The notes: generated from the sequence alone by a model not told the origin. A stretch of 64,000 nucleotides of DNA from Amylibacter sp. IMCC11727 (GCF_029854195.1 NZ_CP122960.1:1680001-1744000), one strand, 5' to 3'. Counted from the first letter of the stretch, positions 51,460-60,563 are shown. Program-made: numbers and translations.

Positions 51460-52497
51460 CTAAGCCACCTGCCAGTATAGCGGGAAACCTGGATCAAAAA
51501 GAGTCACAGGATCGGTGCTGGTTTCGATTTTGGCGGGGAAGGTCACGGGGGTCCCTTGCTTTGTTAAAGTGAGCGTTTCTGTGTTCACAGGTAGGCCGTA
51601 GTAGGTGGGGCCATTGAGGGATGCGAAAGCTTCGAGGTTTTCGAGTTTCCCTTCGGTTTCAAACACATGGGCGAGGCAGGACATTGTGTTGGTGGCAGAG
51701 AATACACCAGCGCAGCCACATTCCATCAGTTTGTTGGGATCGGTGTGCGGGGCGCTGTCCGTGCCAAGGAAAAACCGTGCATCGCCAGAGGTTGCTGCAT
51801 CAACGAGGGCGCGGCGGTGCTCTTCGCGTTTGGCCACGGGCAGGCAGTAGTAATGAGGACGAATGCCGCCCGCGAGGATATGGTTTCGGTTGATGATCAG
51901 GTGATGCGTTGTGATGGTCGCGGCGAGGTTTTTGTCCGCCGATTTCACGTAATCCACGCCGTTTTTCGTGGTGATGTGTTCCGAGATGATTTTGAGGTCT
52001 GGCAGGCGTTTGCGCAGGGGATCAAGGATCGTATCGATGAACACGGCTTCGCGGTCAAAAATGTCGATATGGCTGTCGGTGACTTCGCCGTGGATGCATA
52101 GGGGGCATCCGATTTCTGCCATTTTTTCAAGGATGTGCATGGCGTTGTTGATGTCTTTTACGCCTGAGTCCGAGTTGGTGGTCGCGCCAGCGGGATAAAG
52201 TTTTACGGCGGTGATGAGGCCGCTCTCATGGGCGGCGGCGAGGTCTGCTGGATCGGTCCCTTCGGTCAGATACAGGGTCATCAGCGGTTTAAAATCAGCG
52301 CCTTCAGGCAGGGCGGCCAAGATGCGGTCGCGATACGCGGTGGCATCAGCGGCGGTGACAACAGGAGGCACAAGGTTTGGCATGATAATCGCGCGCCCGA
52401 AATCACGCGCGGTTTCAGGGGCCACAGCCTTGAGCATATCCCCATCGCGCAGGTGCAAATGCCAATCGTCGGGGCGGCGGATGGTGAGTGTGGTCAT
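51460..52497 (-). CDS. pyrC: Dihydroorotase (PyrC type)
   Basis: 345 residues. Metal ligands in DDWHLHLRDG, with a conserved Lys in ITAVKLYPAGATTNSDSGV and His residues in ISEHITT. It closes carbamoyl-aspartate to dihydroorotate in pyrimidine synthesis. The single-domain length and RPDDWHLHLR start fit the short PyrC type rather than the long alphaproteobacterial variant. Confidence 0.96.
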   Translation of the reverse strand: MTTLTIRRPDDWHLHLRDGDMLKAVAPETARDFGRAIIMPNLVPPVVTAADATAYRDRILAALPEGADFKPLMTLYLTEGTDPADLAAAHESGLITAVKLYPAGATTNSDSGVKDINNAMHILEKMAEIGCPLCIHGEVTDSHIDIFDREAVFIDTILDPLRKRLPDLKIISEHITTKNGVDYVKSADKNLAATITTHHLIINRNHILAGGIRPHYYCLPVAKREEHRRALVDAATSGDARFFLGTDSAPHTDPNKLMECGCAGVFSATNTMSCLAHVFETEGKLENLEAFASLNGPTYYGLPVNTETLTLTKQGTPVTFPAKIETSTDPVTLFDPGFPLYWQVA

Positions 52498-52592
52498 GGG
52501 GCGGCTCCTGTTTTTGTTCCTGTCTGATAACGGGTAGTGGGGGCACGGGGCAAGGTGGATTTGTGGTTGAAGGCGTGGGAACTTCGCCTTAC

Positions 52593-52608
52593 TTTAGAAT
52601 CATTCTAA
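52593..52608. promoter_or_regulatory. Irr-box (iron control element) upstream of mbfA
   Basis: TTTAGAATCATTCTAA contains the 7-1-7 palindrome TTAGAAT-C-ATTCTAA. It matches the ICE/Irr-box consensus of alphaproteobacteria, and lies about 17-32 bp upstream of the MbfA start. Irr represses iron export under iron limitation. Confidence 0.85.
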
Positions 52609-52624
52609 CTCTATTGGTGTAAAA

Positions 52625-53608
52625 ATGCTGTCCCGTTTCATCCGTCCCTCAAAGCGTGATTTTTCAGATCTAAGTGAGCAGGAAATCCTTGCGCTTGCGA
52701 TTTCGGCTGAAGAAGATGATGCGCGGATTTATGCGGCTTATGCAGATGGGTTGCGGGAAGAGTTTCCTGACAGTGCCAAGATATTCGACGGCATGGCAGA
52801 GGAGGAGAATACCCACCGCAATTGGTTGATTGAGCTGCATAAAAAGCGGTTTGGGGATGTGATCCCACTGATCCGTCGGGACCATGTGAAGGGGTTTTAC
52901 GAGCGCAAACCTGATTGGCTGGTGCGCCCGCTTGGGATTGAAAAGACCCGCACTGCAGCACGCGAGATGGAAGCACAGGCGGCGCGGTTTTATCGGTTGG
53001 CGGCGCAGAATACGACGGATGCAGATACGCGAAAACTGCTTGGCGATTTGGCGCTGGCAGAAGCTGGACATGAGGCCACCGCCGTTCAGTTAGAAGAAAC
53101 CCATGTGGGCGAAGATGTGGCCCGTGCGGAGGCAACTGAAGAGCACCGCCAGTTTGTACTGACGTGGGTGCAGCCTGGTTTGGCGGGGCTGATGGATGGC
53201 TCTGTGTCCACGCTTGCACCGATTTTTGCGGCGGCCTTTGCCACAGGGGATACGTGGCAGACTTTTCTGGTGGGCCTGTCGGCGTCCGTGGGGGCGGGGA
53301 TTTCCATGGGGTTCACCGAAGTGGCGTCCGATGACGGTGTGATTTCGGGGCGGGGATCGCCGATGAAACGGGGGATTGCAGCGGGGGTGATGACCACGCT
53401 TGGAGGGCTTGGTCATGCCTTGCCGTATCTGATCCCCGACTTTTGGACGGCGACAACCATTGCCATTTTGGTGGTGTTTGTCGAGTTGTGGGCGATTACG
53501 TGGATTCAGAACAAATATATGGAAACCCCGTGGTTGCGGGCGGGGTTTCAGGTGATCCTTGGCGGCGCATTGGTGTTTGCGGCGGGGATATTGATCGGAA
53601 ATATGTAG
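52625..53608 (+). CDS. mbfA: Iron exporter MbfA (ferritin-like domain plus VIT1/CCC1 membrane domain)
   Basis: 327 residues. The first half is a ferritin/rubrerythrin-like four-helix domain with EEENTHRNW and ALAEAGHEATA iron-binding residues. The second half is a VIT1/CCC1-type transporter (PGLAGLMDGSVSTLAPIFAAAFATG, LGGLGHALPYLIP). It exports iron and protects against iron and peroxide stress. The Irr-box just upstream supports this. Confidence 0.93.
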   Translation: MLSRFIRPSKRDFSDLSEQEILALAISAEEDDARIYAAYADGLREEFPDSAKIFDGMAEEENTHRNWLIELHKKRFGDVIPLIRRDHVKGFYERKPDWLVRPLGIEKTRTAAREMEAQAARFYRLAAQNTTDADTRKLLGDLALAEAGHEATAVQLEETHVGEDVARAEATEEHRQFVLTWVQPGLAGLMDGSVSTLAPIFAAAFATGDTWQTFLVGLSASVGAGISMGFTEVASDDGVISGRGSPMKRGIAAGVMTTLGGLGHALPYLIPDFWTATTIAILVVFVELWAITWIQNKYMETPWLRAGFQVILGGALVFAAGILIGNM

Positions 53609-53618
53609 GGGGTGATGC

Positions 53619-54428
53619 CTATTCTTGATTGCGGCGCACACGGGCGGCGGATTTATCAGCGAAAGCGGCAAGGCGTGCGCGGGCATCGTGTTGAGTGTTG
53701 ACCACGCCTGCGACCACAGCTTCGGCGTAAGCACCGTCCATTGCTGACATGTTTTGGATGTGGCTGACGGCAGAGCAGATGGCAAAGTTGGAAAGGGGCA
53801 AGTTTTGCGCGGTTTTACGCGCCAGTTCGAGCGCTTTTTCCAGTGGATCACCGTCGACTTTGTATTGTGCGAACCCGAGTTCAGCGGCCTCGGCCCCTTG
53901 ATACACACGGCCTGTAAGCATCATGTCAATCATGCGCGATTTACCCACGAGATCGGTGACGCGGATGGTGGCGCCACCGCCTGTAAAGAGACCGCGCTGC
54001 CCTTCAGGTAGAGCAAAATAAGTGGTTTTATTCATTACACGGATATGGGCAGAGCTGGCGAGTTCTAGGCCGCCCCCGACCACTGCACCCTGTAGGGCTG
54101 CAATCACGGGAACGCCGCCATATTCCATTTTGTTAAATGCCTCGTGCCATCGCAAGCAGACGTGCATGAAATCTGCAGGGCTGCGATCTGCGTCATGGTG
54201 TTCGATCAGATCGAGCCCAGCACAAAAGTGATCACCCGCACCTGCAAGCACCACAGCGCGAACTCCTGCACGTGGGGCGGTGGAAAAGAAATCTACCAAT
54301 TCGTCTATGGTGGCAATGTCGAGTGCGTTGCGTTTTTGAGAGCGGTTTAGTGTGACCATCCACACGCCATCGCCTTGATCCGTAAGAGCGAGGTTCGTGT
54401 AGCGGCTGGGGTCGATCTTGGGCTGCAT
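53619..54428 (-). CDS. Enoyl-CoA hydratase/isomerase (crotonase) family protein
   Basis: 269 residues. Oxyanion-hole segments GAGDHFCAGLDLIEH and GAVVGGGLELAS. The catalytic-region segment LPEGQRGLFTGGGATIRVTDLVG retains a Glu. The substrate is unclear. It lies convergent with mbfA and divergent from the ribH riboswitch. Confidence 0.88.
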   Translation of the reverse strand: MQPKIDPSRYTNLALTDQGDGVWMVTLNRSQKRNALDIATIDELVDFFSTAPRAGVRAVVLAGAGDHFCAGLDLIEHHDADRSPADFMHVCLRWHEAFNKMEYGGVPVIAALQGAVVGGGLELASSAHIRVMNKTTYFALPEGQRGLFTGGGATIRVTDLVGKSRMIDMMLTGRVYQGAEAAELGFAQYKVDGDPLEKALELARKTAQNLPLSNFAICSAVSHIQNMSAMDGAYAEAVVAGVVNTQHDARARLAAFADKSAARVRRNQE

Positions 54429-54591
54429 GGGTGGCTCCTGTTAAAAGCTGTTTGCACCAGCAAGAACAGGTAGAATGGCAATGTGCAAGACGCGGAATCC
54501 AATGTTGCGTGACGTTACGATGGGCGTGTCTGGATCGGTATGGGGCGGGATTGGTCTTGTGGCGCGGGGCTGGGCTTGATACCGATTTGAT

Positions 54592-54713
54592 ATTCTCAGG
54601 GCGGGGTGTGATTCCCCACCGGCGGTGATGGCGTTAAGCATGAGCCCGCGAGCGATAAAACGCAGACTTGGTGTGATCCCAAGGCCGACGGTATAGTCCG
54701 GATGGAAGAGAAT
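54592..54713 (+). promoter_or_regulatory. FMN riboswitch (RFN element) controlling ribH-rpiB
   Basis: P1 is ATTCTC / GAGAAT. The conserved core CAGGGCGGGGTGTGATTCCC is followed by CACCGGCGGT, AGCCCGCGAGC and GGTATAGTCCGGATGG, as in the RFN element. It lies 80 bp upstream of ribH. The downstream switch (terminator or ribosome-site occlusion) was not identified. Confidence 0.95.
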
Positions 54714-54792
54714 GGATGTGCTAGCACGGGATGCGTGCGCGTATGTCTGAACGCTCTGGGTCTTGTCTTGTTGTAAGGAAAGGATCAGAGCA

Positions 54793-55218
54793 ATGACAAA
54801 ACCCAACAAAATCGCCTTTATCAAAGCCCGCTGGCATGCGGAGACTGTGGATCAGGCGTATGATGGATTTAAGGACGCGATGGGCAACGCAGAGATTGAT
54901 GCGTTTGATGTGCCTGGTGCGTTTGAAATGCCGCTGCTGGCCAAAAAGCTCGGTGAAAGTGGTGAATATGCTGCGGTTGTGGCTGCCGCGTTGGTTGTTG
55001 ATGGTGGGATTTATCGCCATGATTTTGTGGCCAGTGCTGTTGTGGATGGATTAATGCGCGCGCAGATGGATACAGGTGTACCCGTATTTTCCGTCAGCCT
55101 GACGCCACATCATTATCAAGAAACCCCAGATCATGACGCATTTTACAAAGCGCATTTTGTGAAAAAGGGGGCTGAGGCGGCCAATGCGGTGAAAATGGTT
55201 TTGGAGCTTGGGGTCTGA
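54793..55218 (+). CDS. ribH: 6,7-dimethyl-8-ribityllumazine synthase (RibH2 type)
   Basis: 141 residues. KIAFIKARWHAETVDQAYDGF, FDVPGAFEMPLLAKKL and PVFSVSLTPHHY, with catalytic His in IYRHDFV, fit RibH. The segment around Trp in KARWH resembles the RibH2 type of Brucella and Mesorhizobium. It condenses aminoribitylamino-uracil with 3,4-dihydroxy-2-butanone 4-phosphate in riboflavin synthesis. The start at 54793 matches the family N-terminus. It overlaps rpiB (TGATG). Confidence 0.93.
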   Translation: MTKPNKIAFIKARWHAETVDQAYDGFKDAMGNAEIDAFDVPGAFEMPLLAKKLGESGEYAAVVAAALVVDGGIYRHDFVASAVVDGLMRAQMDTGVPVFSVSLTPHHYQETPDHDAFYKAHFVKKGAEAANAVKMVLELGV

Positions 55219-55667
55219 TGGCGTTGAACAAACGAGTTGTCTTATCAAGCGATCACGCCGCGATTGAAATGCGTATGGCGGTGGCACAGCGTGTAACCGA
55301 TTTGGGGTGGGAGGCTGTGGATATCGGACCGAGCACGCCCGAAAGCACGCACTACCCTGAACATGGGGCCGCTGCGGCGCAATTGGTGGCATCTGGTGAT
55401 TGTCGGTTCGGCATCATCCTGTGTGGCACGGGCCAAGGAATTATGATGGCCGCCAATAAGGTCAAAGGTGTGCGCTGTGGTGTGTGCAGTGATCTGTTTT
55501 CTGCGGAAATGATCCGCGCTCATAATGACGCGAATATGCTGTCGCTGGGTGCGCGGGTGATCGAAGAAGCCGATGCGATGCAGATTGCAGAGGTGTTTTT
55601 GACCACGGAATTCGAAGGCGGGCGACATGGCACGCGTGTGGATATGATTTCGGCGCTTGAGGGGTAG
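55218..55667 (+). CDS. rpiB: Ribose-5-phosphate isomerase B
   Basis: 149 residues. LSSDHAAIEMRMAVAQRV, the catalytic Cys in CGTGQGIMMAANKVKGVRC and RAHNDANMLSLGARV are RpiB hallmarks. It interconverts ribose 5-phosphate and ribulose 5-phosphate, the latter feeding riboflavin synthesis, which explains why it is coupled to ribH under the FMN riboswitch. Confidence 0.94.
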   Translation: MALNKRVVLSSDHAAIEMRMAVAQRVTDLGWEAVDIGPSTPESTHYPEHGAAAAQLVASGDCRFGIILCGTGQGIMMAANKVKGVRCGVCSDLFSAEMIRAHNDANMLSLGARVIEEADAMQIAEVFLTTEFEGGRHGTRVDMISALEG

Positions 55668-55792
55668 GCAAGCGTAAGGGCACGCAACCACATTGTCTAA
55701 GCATCATTGAATAGTGTCTTGTTGGCGGAATGTTGGCGTTGTCCTTCATTGGCAATGACATGCAGCTTGCTCTCGCTGCAGAGGAGAAATGC

Positions 55793-56143
55793 GTGTCTAA
55801 TCCCGAATTTGAAAAATCAGTGCAAGATTTCCTTGCACCAATTCTTTCTTTTTTGTCAGATGGTAACCCATCTCGTCAGGTGTATTGGGTCCATCCACGT
55901 GAACCGCAGGAAAACCACGACTTTTCAATGCCTCCAGAAGAGGTTGAGCCCTACACACGCTCTTTCATGTTTGAAGGTTTCTGCGTCGGTATTCGTAGCA
56001 CTGCGAATGGAGAAGAAAAGCAACTTCAGATCGTTTTTTGGGAAGACGGGGATGGCAATTTTAAGCAGGTAGATTGGCCCAGTTTTAACGGAGTAGGAAT
56101 GAAGGAATGGGTTTGGCGCGGCTTTTCAACAGCACCAGAATGA
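55793..56143 (+). CDS. Hypothetical acidic protein
   Basis: 116 residues from GTG at 55793, chosen for the AGAGGAGA ribosome site; the frame extends to 55730 but without a good site. Acidic and aromatic-rich (NPSRQVYWVHPREP, QIVFWEDGDGNFKQVDWPSF). AT-rich for this window. No family recognised. Alone between rpiB and ccmG. Confidence 0.6.
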   Translation: MSNPEFEKSVQDFLAPILSFLSDGNPSRQVYWVHPREPQENHDFSMPPEEVEPYTRSFMFEGFCVGIRSTANGEEKQLQIVFWEDGDGNFKQVDWPSFNGVGMKEWVWRGFSTAPE

Positions 56144-56218
56144 CCATTTTAGATTAAGGTGGCGCGTTCGGGGCTGTCACTGTTGGCGCTAGCCCAGCTG
56201 TCCCAAAGTTTTAGACGC

Positions 56219-56749
56219 CTATTGCGCAGCTGCCGTCATCGCTGGAATCAGCTGTTCGCGAATGACGCGTTGTGTGATGGGGCCAGCGGCGCGGAACAGG
56301 ATTGTGCCGTTGCCATCGAGCAGAAACGTTTCGGGCACGCCGTAGACGCCCCATTCGAGGGATTGACGGCCGTCGATGCTGCTCACACCCTGGTAAGGGT
56401 TGCCCAGTTCTTCAAGGAATGCGAGCGCGTTGGCGTCGGCATCCTTATAGTTGAGGCCGATGACCGGCAAGCCGTTGTCGGCAAGCTCTGTGAGGTTTGG
56501 GTGTTCTACGCGGCAAGGGCCGCACCAACTGGCCCAGAAGTTCACGAGTTTTAGATCGCCAGAACGGATCATGTCTTCGGTCACAGGGGGGAGGGAGCCG
56601 AGCGGTTCAGCCACAAGCGGTGGGGCGGATTTACCGATAAAGGCGGATGGCAGTGTGTTTGGGTCCGCGCGGAACAGGCCGACTGCAAACATGGCCGCGA
56701 TGGAGAGGAAGATAACAGGGGGGGCAATGACCCAAGGGGAAATGCGCAT
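56219..56749 (-). CDS. ccmG: Cytochrome c biogenesis thioredoxin CcmG (DsbE)
   Basis: 176 residues, membrane-anchored (PWVIAPPVIFLSIAAMFAVGLF) thioredoxin fold with FWASWCGPCRVEHPNL. It reduces apocytochrome c thiols before heme ligation. ATG at 56749 overlaps the ccmD stop (TGATG); an upstream GTG at 56752 is less likely. Confidence 0.93.
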   Translation of the reverse strand: MRISPWVIAPPVIFLSIAAMFAVGLFRADPNTLPSAFIGKSAPPLVAEPLGSLPPVTEDMIRSGDLKLVNFWASWCGPCRVEHPNLTELADNGLPVIGLNYKDADANALAFLEELGNPYQGVSSIDGRQSLEWGVYGVPETFLLDGNGTILFRAAGPITQRVIREQLIPAMTAAAQ

Positions 56750-56901
56750 CACGTTTTATCCTGTTGTTCGGCTTGAGTTAGGGCAGCGCGCGCTTTGGCG
56801 GCTTGGCGCACGGAAAGGACAACCAGACCGACAAGCAACAGTAGGGCAACTGCATAAGCCGAAAGAACATCGGCGGCGTATTTTCCAAGATCGGGGATCA
56901 T
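56749..56901 (-). CDS. ccmD: Heme exporter protein CcmD
   Basis: 50 residues, translated from the sequence: MIPDLGKYAADVLSAYAVAL and a single helix, then VRQAAKARAAL. This is the expected short CcmD, placed between ccmC and ccmG with start and stop overlaps on both sides (ATGA with ccmC, TGATG with ccmG). It stabilises CcmABC. Confidence 0.9.
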   Translation of the reverse strand: MIPDLGKYAADVLSAYAVALLLLVGLVVLSVRQAAKARAALTQAEQQDKT

Positions 56902-57623
56902 GCGTTTGACCGTGCGAGCAGCGCTTTGGCCCGGCGCAAGCGGATGTGCATGCGGGTGCGCAAAAGCACAAGCGTGAAAAAGAGGAGAACAAAGCCCGCG
57001 ATGGAGATCAGAAGCGGGTAATAATAACTCGCGTCAATCGGGCTGCGTTCTGTGGCAGTGAGGGTCGCGCCTTGGTGCAGACCTTGGTTCCACAGGTTCA
57101 CCGCGTATCGAGACAACAGCGCGAAGACGGAGCCCACCATACAAAGGATCGACGTAAGATCGGCGGCGGTGTCGTCGTCTTCGACCGCTTGCCACAAGGC
57201 GAGATAGCCGAGGTAGAATACAAACAGGATCATGAACGACGTAAGGCGTGGATCCCATGCCCAATAGGTACCCCACATGGGTTTGCCCCAGATTGCACCA
57301 GTAAACAGGGCAATTAGGGTCATGGTGACGCCAATTGGTGCTGCCGCGCGCGCTGCAAGAGCGGATACATGATGGCGGCGCACAAGCCAGATAAGGGAAG
57401 CGACCAGCATCATGATCCAAACGTTGATGGCCATCATGGCGGCAGGAACGTGGATAAAGATGATCTTAACCGTAGAGCCCTGTTTGAAATCATCAGAGGT
57501 AAAGAAAAAGCCCCAGATCAGACCCGTTGCAAGAAGCGCAGCTGTTAGGATCGCTGCAAACGGCAAAACACGGCCCGAAAGAGCCATGAATTTTACTGGA
57601 TTTGCGTATTCCCAAAGCGACAT
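56898..57623 (-). CDS. ccmC: Heme exporter protein CcmC
   Basis: 241 residues with six helices. The heme-handling WWD motif is seen as WGKPMWGTYWAWDPRLTS. It loads heme onto CcmE. Its stop overlaps ccmD (ATGA). ccmB lies 0.64 kb upstream, separated by an unrelated exported-protein gene. Confidence 0.95.
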   Translation of the reverse strand: MSLWEYANPVKFMALSGRVLPFAAILTAALLATGLIWGFFFTSDDFKQGSTVKIIFIHVPAAMMAINVWIMMLVASLIWLVRRHHVSALAARAAAPIGVTMTLIALFTGAIWGKPMWGTYWAWDPRLTSFMILFVFYLGYLALWQAVEDDDTAADLTSILCMVGSVFALLSRYAVNLWNQGLHQGATLTATERSPIDASYYYPLLISIAGFVLLFFTLVLLRTRMHIRLRRAKALLARSNA

Positions 57624-57701
57624 GAGCCGTATCTAGCGGGTTTTGTAATGTTCGCCAATGGACATCGGGTCACAGGCTTTGTGAATTGGTCAATACGTGA
57701 G

Positions 57702-58196
57702 TTAATACTTGCCGAGTTCAACGCGCGCCGAGCCGAGTTTCTTTTTCTTGCCGTTCATGGCGTGGACATCGGCGAAATACCGGTTACCGGCGCCACCTGA
57801 ACATGGGGGCAGGTATCCTTTGGAGGCATATTTGCCTTTGCTTTTGGCGCGTTTGTGAACGAAAGCACCGCCTGCAAGTTTGCTCGAATTTGCTTTGACA
57901 GCGGGGAGTTTCGCGCTGCTGCCTTTGACGGGGTAGCCGATAGAGCCGTGCCCCCCGCGTTTTGACAGAGGTTTGTAGTCGCGGTCGTTGTATTCTACCA
58001 GCACCCATTCGGTGCCTTCGGGCAGACCCGAAATGACCATTGGGGGCGTTTTGCCTTTGCCACCATGAAGTTTGCAGTGCTGTCCTGCTGGTACAGTTTT
58101 GCCGTTCCAGCCGCCTGCGAGTTTTACCTTGAAATCAGCGGCGTATGTGGCGCTTGCCATGGAAAGCGCGATGAGTGTTGCGGTGGTTCTGAGCAT
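57702..58196 (-). CDS. Exported protein inserted between ccmB and ccmC (possibly PEBP-like)
   Basis: About 164 residues with a signal peptide (MLRTTATLIALSMASATYAA). The mature part has PPMVISGLPEGTEWVLVEYNDRDYKP and NRYFADVHAMNGKKKKLGSARVELG, reminiscent of phosphatidylethanolamine-binding (YbhB) proteins, but the match is weak. The start at 58196 has GGAG six bases upstream; the longer start at 58208 would use that same GGAG as codon 2. It interrupts the ccm cluster. Confidence 0.7.
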   Translation of the reverse strand: MLRTTATLIALSMASATYAADFKVKLAGGWNGKTVPAGQHCKLHGGKGKTPPMVISGLPEGTEWVLVEYNDRDYKPLSKRGGHGSIGYPVKGSSAKLPAVKANSSKLAGGAFVHKRAKSKGKYASKGYLPPCSGGAGNRYFADVHAMNGKKKKLGSARVELGKY

Positions 58197-58266
58197 AAGA
58201 AACTCCATATAAAATTTGCGAAAAGACGAAGAATAGGGCCACTATGCAAAGTCAATTTGCGGATTG

Positions 58267-58923
58267 TCAACGCAGATTGGCTCGCAGCGCCATGCTGGCG
58301 GCAAATGGGATAAGTGCAATTGTCAGAAGGGATAGTCCGCTGAGAAGCGCAAAGGTCGCCAAAGTGCTGTCTCCGTCGATGGCGCGTGTGACGCATTGGG
58401 CCCCGAGGATCAGCGTGGGGATGTAAAGCGGCAGCACCAGAAGGGAGAGCAGTAAACCGCCGCGTTTGATACCCACGGTGACGGCTGCGCCAAACATTCC
58501 GATGAAGGAGAGCGCCACAGTGCCAGACAGTAAGCTGAGCGTGAGAGGGAGGTAGCCAGACGCGGGGAGGCCAAGCAGATAGCCAAGGGGGGCGCTGGCG
58601 ATTGTAAGCGGCAGGCCAGTGGTGACCCAATGAGCGAATGCTTTGGCCGTGGCGATCCCTGTTAACGGGATGGGTGCGGTTGCGAGGGCTTCGAGTGTGC
58701 CGTCTTCGGCATCGAGCTGGAAGATGCGGTCGAGGGAAAGGAGGCAAGAGAGAAGAGCGCCGATCCACAAAATACCTGGGGCGATGATTGAAAGGAGCGC
58801 GCGATCTGGGCCGACCCCGAAAGGAACAAAGAGCGTTAGGATTAGAAAGAACGCGAGCGCGAGGCCAAAACCGCCGCCTGAGCGCAAGGCCAAGGTGATA
58901 TCGCGTCGGATGAGGGCAAGCAT
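58267..58923 (-). CDS. ccmB: Heme exporter protein CcmB
   Basis: 218 residues with six helices, start MLALIRRDITLALRSGGGFGLALAFFLI. Membrane component of the CcmAB ABC transporter that releases holo-CcmE. The ATG at 58923 overlaps the ccmA stop (TAATG). Confidence 0.95.
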   Translation of the reverse strand: MLALIRRDITLALRSGGGFGLALAFFLILTLFVPFGVGPDRALLSIIAPGILWIGALLSCLLSLDRIFQLDAEDGTLEALATAPIPLTGIATAKAFAHWVTTGLPLTIASAPLGYLLGLPASGYLPLTLSLLSGTVALSFIGMFGAAVTVGIKRGGLLLSLLVLPLYIPTLILGAQCVTRAIDGDSTLATFALLSGLSLLTIALIPFAASMALRANLR

Positions 58924-59537
58924 TAAAACGCCCCTTCGAGAAAGGGATCGTTTGCAGAGATGTCCTCTGCGCCAAAGGCGGCTACGTTTAGGGTTTGAGC
59001 ATGAGGGATGGGCAGATCGAGGTGAGTTGAGACAACAGCAATGCCACCCGCAGAACAATGATCGGTGAGAATTTGCGCAAACTGCGCCACGTGATTTGCA
59101 TCAAGGGCGGTGGTCGGCTCGTCCAGCAACCAGATTTTGCAGCCAGAGATGTGCAAACGCGCCAGCCCAAGGCGACGTTTTTGCCCTGCGGACAATGTTG
59201 CGCCATCGCGCTGGGCTAAATCAGATAGATTGAAGCGGGTTAAGGTGTCTGTTTGTTTGGTTTGATAAACTGCGTGCCAAAAGGCGATGTTTTCTGCCAC
59301 GGTGAGTTGTGGTTTCACAGCGTCCAAATGGGCCGTGTAGACGATTTCATCTGGATTGACGTTGATCGTTCCCGCGCTGGGCGGGGTCAGGCCCGCAAGG
59401 GTGCGCAGCAGCGTGGTTTTACCAGATCCATTCGGCCCGCGTAAAAACAGGCAGGCCCCCGCATTGAGTGAAAAGCTGACATTTGTCAGAACGCGGCGGG
59501 TCCCGCGCTGGGCATCTATGTTTTGGACGTGAAACAT
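58923..59537 (-). CDS. ccmA: Heme exporter ATPase CcmA
   Basis: 204 residues. Walker A GPNGSGKTT, signature LSAGQKRRLGLARL, Walker B IWLLDEPTTALD. ATP hydrolysis is used to release heme-loaded CcmE. It is the first gene of the ccm block here and is coupled to ccmB. Confidence 0.95.
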   Translation of the reverse strand: MFHVQNIDAQRGTRRVLTNVSFSLNAGACLFLRGPNGSGKTTLLRTLAGLTPPSAGTINVNPDEIVYTAHLDAVKPQLTVAENIAFWHAVYQTKQTDTLTRFNLSDLAQRDGATLSAGQKRRLGLARLHISGCKIWLLDEPTTALDANHVAQFAQILTDHCSAGGIAVVSTHLDLPIPHAQTLNVAAFGAEDISANDPFLEGAF

Positions 59538-59567
59538 GCCCGCAGCCTTAGTAGATTTGGCGCGGTG

Positions 59568-60539
59568 TCACAACAGCCCCCATTTTCGGAACAGCCAGAT
59601 CAGCAGACCTGTTAATCCCACAAGGGCTGCGCAGACAATCCAAAAGGCGTTGGGATTTTCGACCCCGGGAATGCCGCCCACATTGATGCCGAGCAATCCT
59701 GTGATCAGGCCAAGAGGCAAGAAAATTGCTGCCACGGCGGACAATAGGAACAGCTGGCGGTTCATGGCCTCGGACCGTTTGTCGAGAATTTGTTCCTGCA
59801 CCAGTTGGGCGCGGTCGCGGATGGAATCGAGTTCTTCGGCCAAAAGCGTGATGCGATCTGTGGCTTCGCGCAAATGGGTAAGGTCGGTTTGCGAAAGCCA
59901 GCTGAAATCTTGGATCAGCAATGTGGTCAACGCATCCCGTTGTGGCAGCATGTAACGGCGCAGCGCGATGGCGGTGCGGCGGATTTCCGACAGAGTAGCG
60001 AGATCGGGCAGGGTGCTGTCGCTGAGCAGGGTTTCTTCGACACCGTCGAGTTCTTCGTTGAGTTCTGTCACCGTAGGTTCAGCGCGATCAGCCAAGCGGC
60101 GGGACAGGCGTGAAATCAGATCGCCTGTGGATTTTGCAGGGTTTGGGCCAAGCGTGGCGGTTTTCAGGTCTTCGACCGCCATCAAAGGGCGCAAGGCGTA
60201 GCTGACGATGCTGGTTTTGGTGATCCAAAGGCGGATGGAGATCATATCTTCGGCCCGCGCCCCATCGTTAAGGTTGACGCCGCGCAGGATCACAACAGCG
60301 CCGTCACCATGGGGTGTGCAGCGGGGGCGTGTTTCTTCGGCGGTAAGAGCGGCAAGGATGACAGGTGGTAGTTTCGTGGCCGCCATCCAATCAGCGGTTT
60401 TAGGATCAGATTGCACCAGATGCGCCCAAGTGAAACCCTGTTTCGGGATCAATTGGCTTTCGGTGATGTCGATTTTTGTTGCACGTCCTTTGCCATCAAA
60501 GAAAAACGCACAAGAGGAATGGTTGGTCTGGTCTGTCAT
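59568..60539 (-). CDS. zntB: Zinc transporter ZntB (CorA superfamily)
   Basis: 323 residues. Long cytoplasmic N-terminal domain, two C-terminal helices, and GINVGGIPG as the ZntB pore motif between them. It moves Zn2+ across the inner membrane. Upstream lies a strong hairpin. Confidence 0.88.
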   Translation of the reverse strand: MTDQTNHSSCAFFFDGKGRATKIDITESQLIPKQGFTWAHLVQSDPKTADWMAATKLPPVILAALTAEETRPRCTPHGDGAVVILRGVNLNDGARAEDMISIRLWITKTSIVSYALRPLMAVEDLKTATLGPNPAKSTGDLISRLSRRLADRAEPTVTELNEELDGVEETLLSDSTLPDLATLSEIRRTAIALRRYMLPQRDALTTLLIQDFSWLSQTDLTHLREATDRITLLAEELDSIRDRAQLVQEQILDKRSEAMNRQLFLLSAVAAIFLPLGLITGLLGINVGGIPGVENPNAFWIVCAALVGLTGLLIWLFRKWGLL

Positions 60540-60563
60540 GGGCGCAACATGACGGGAAACGGC

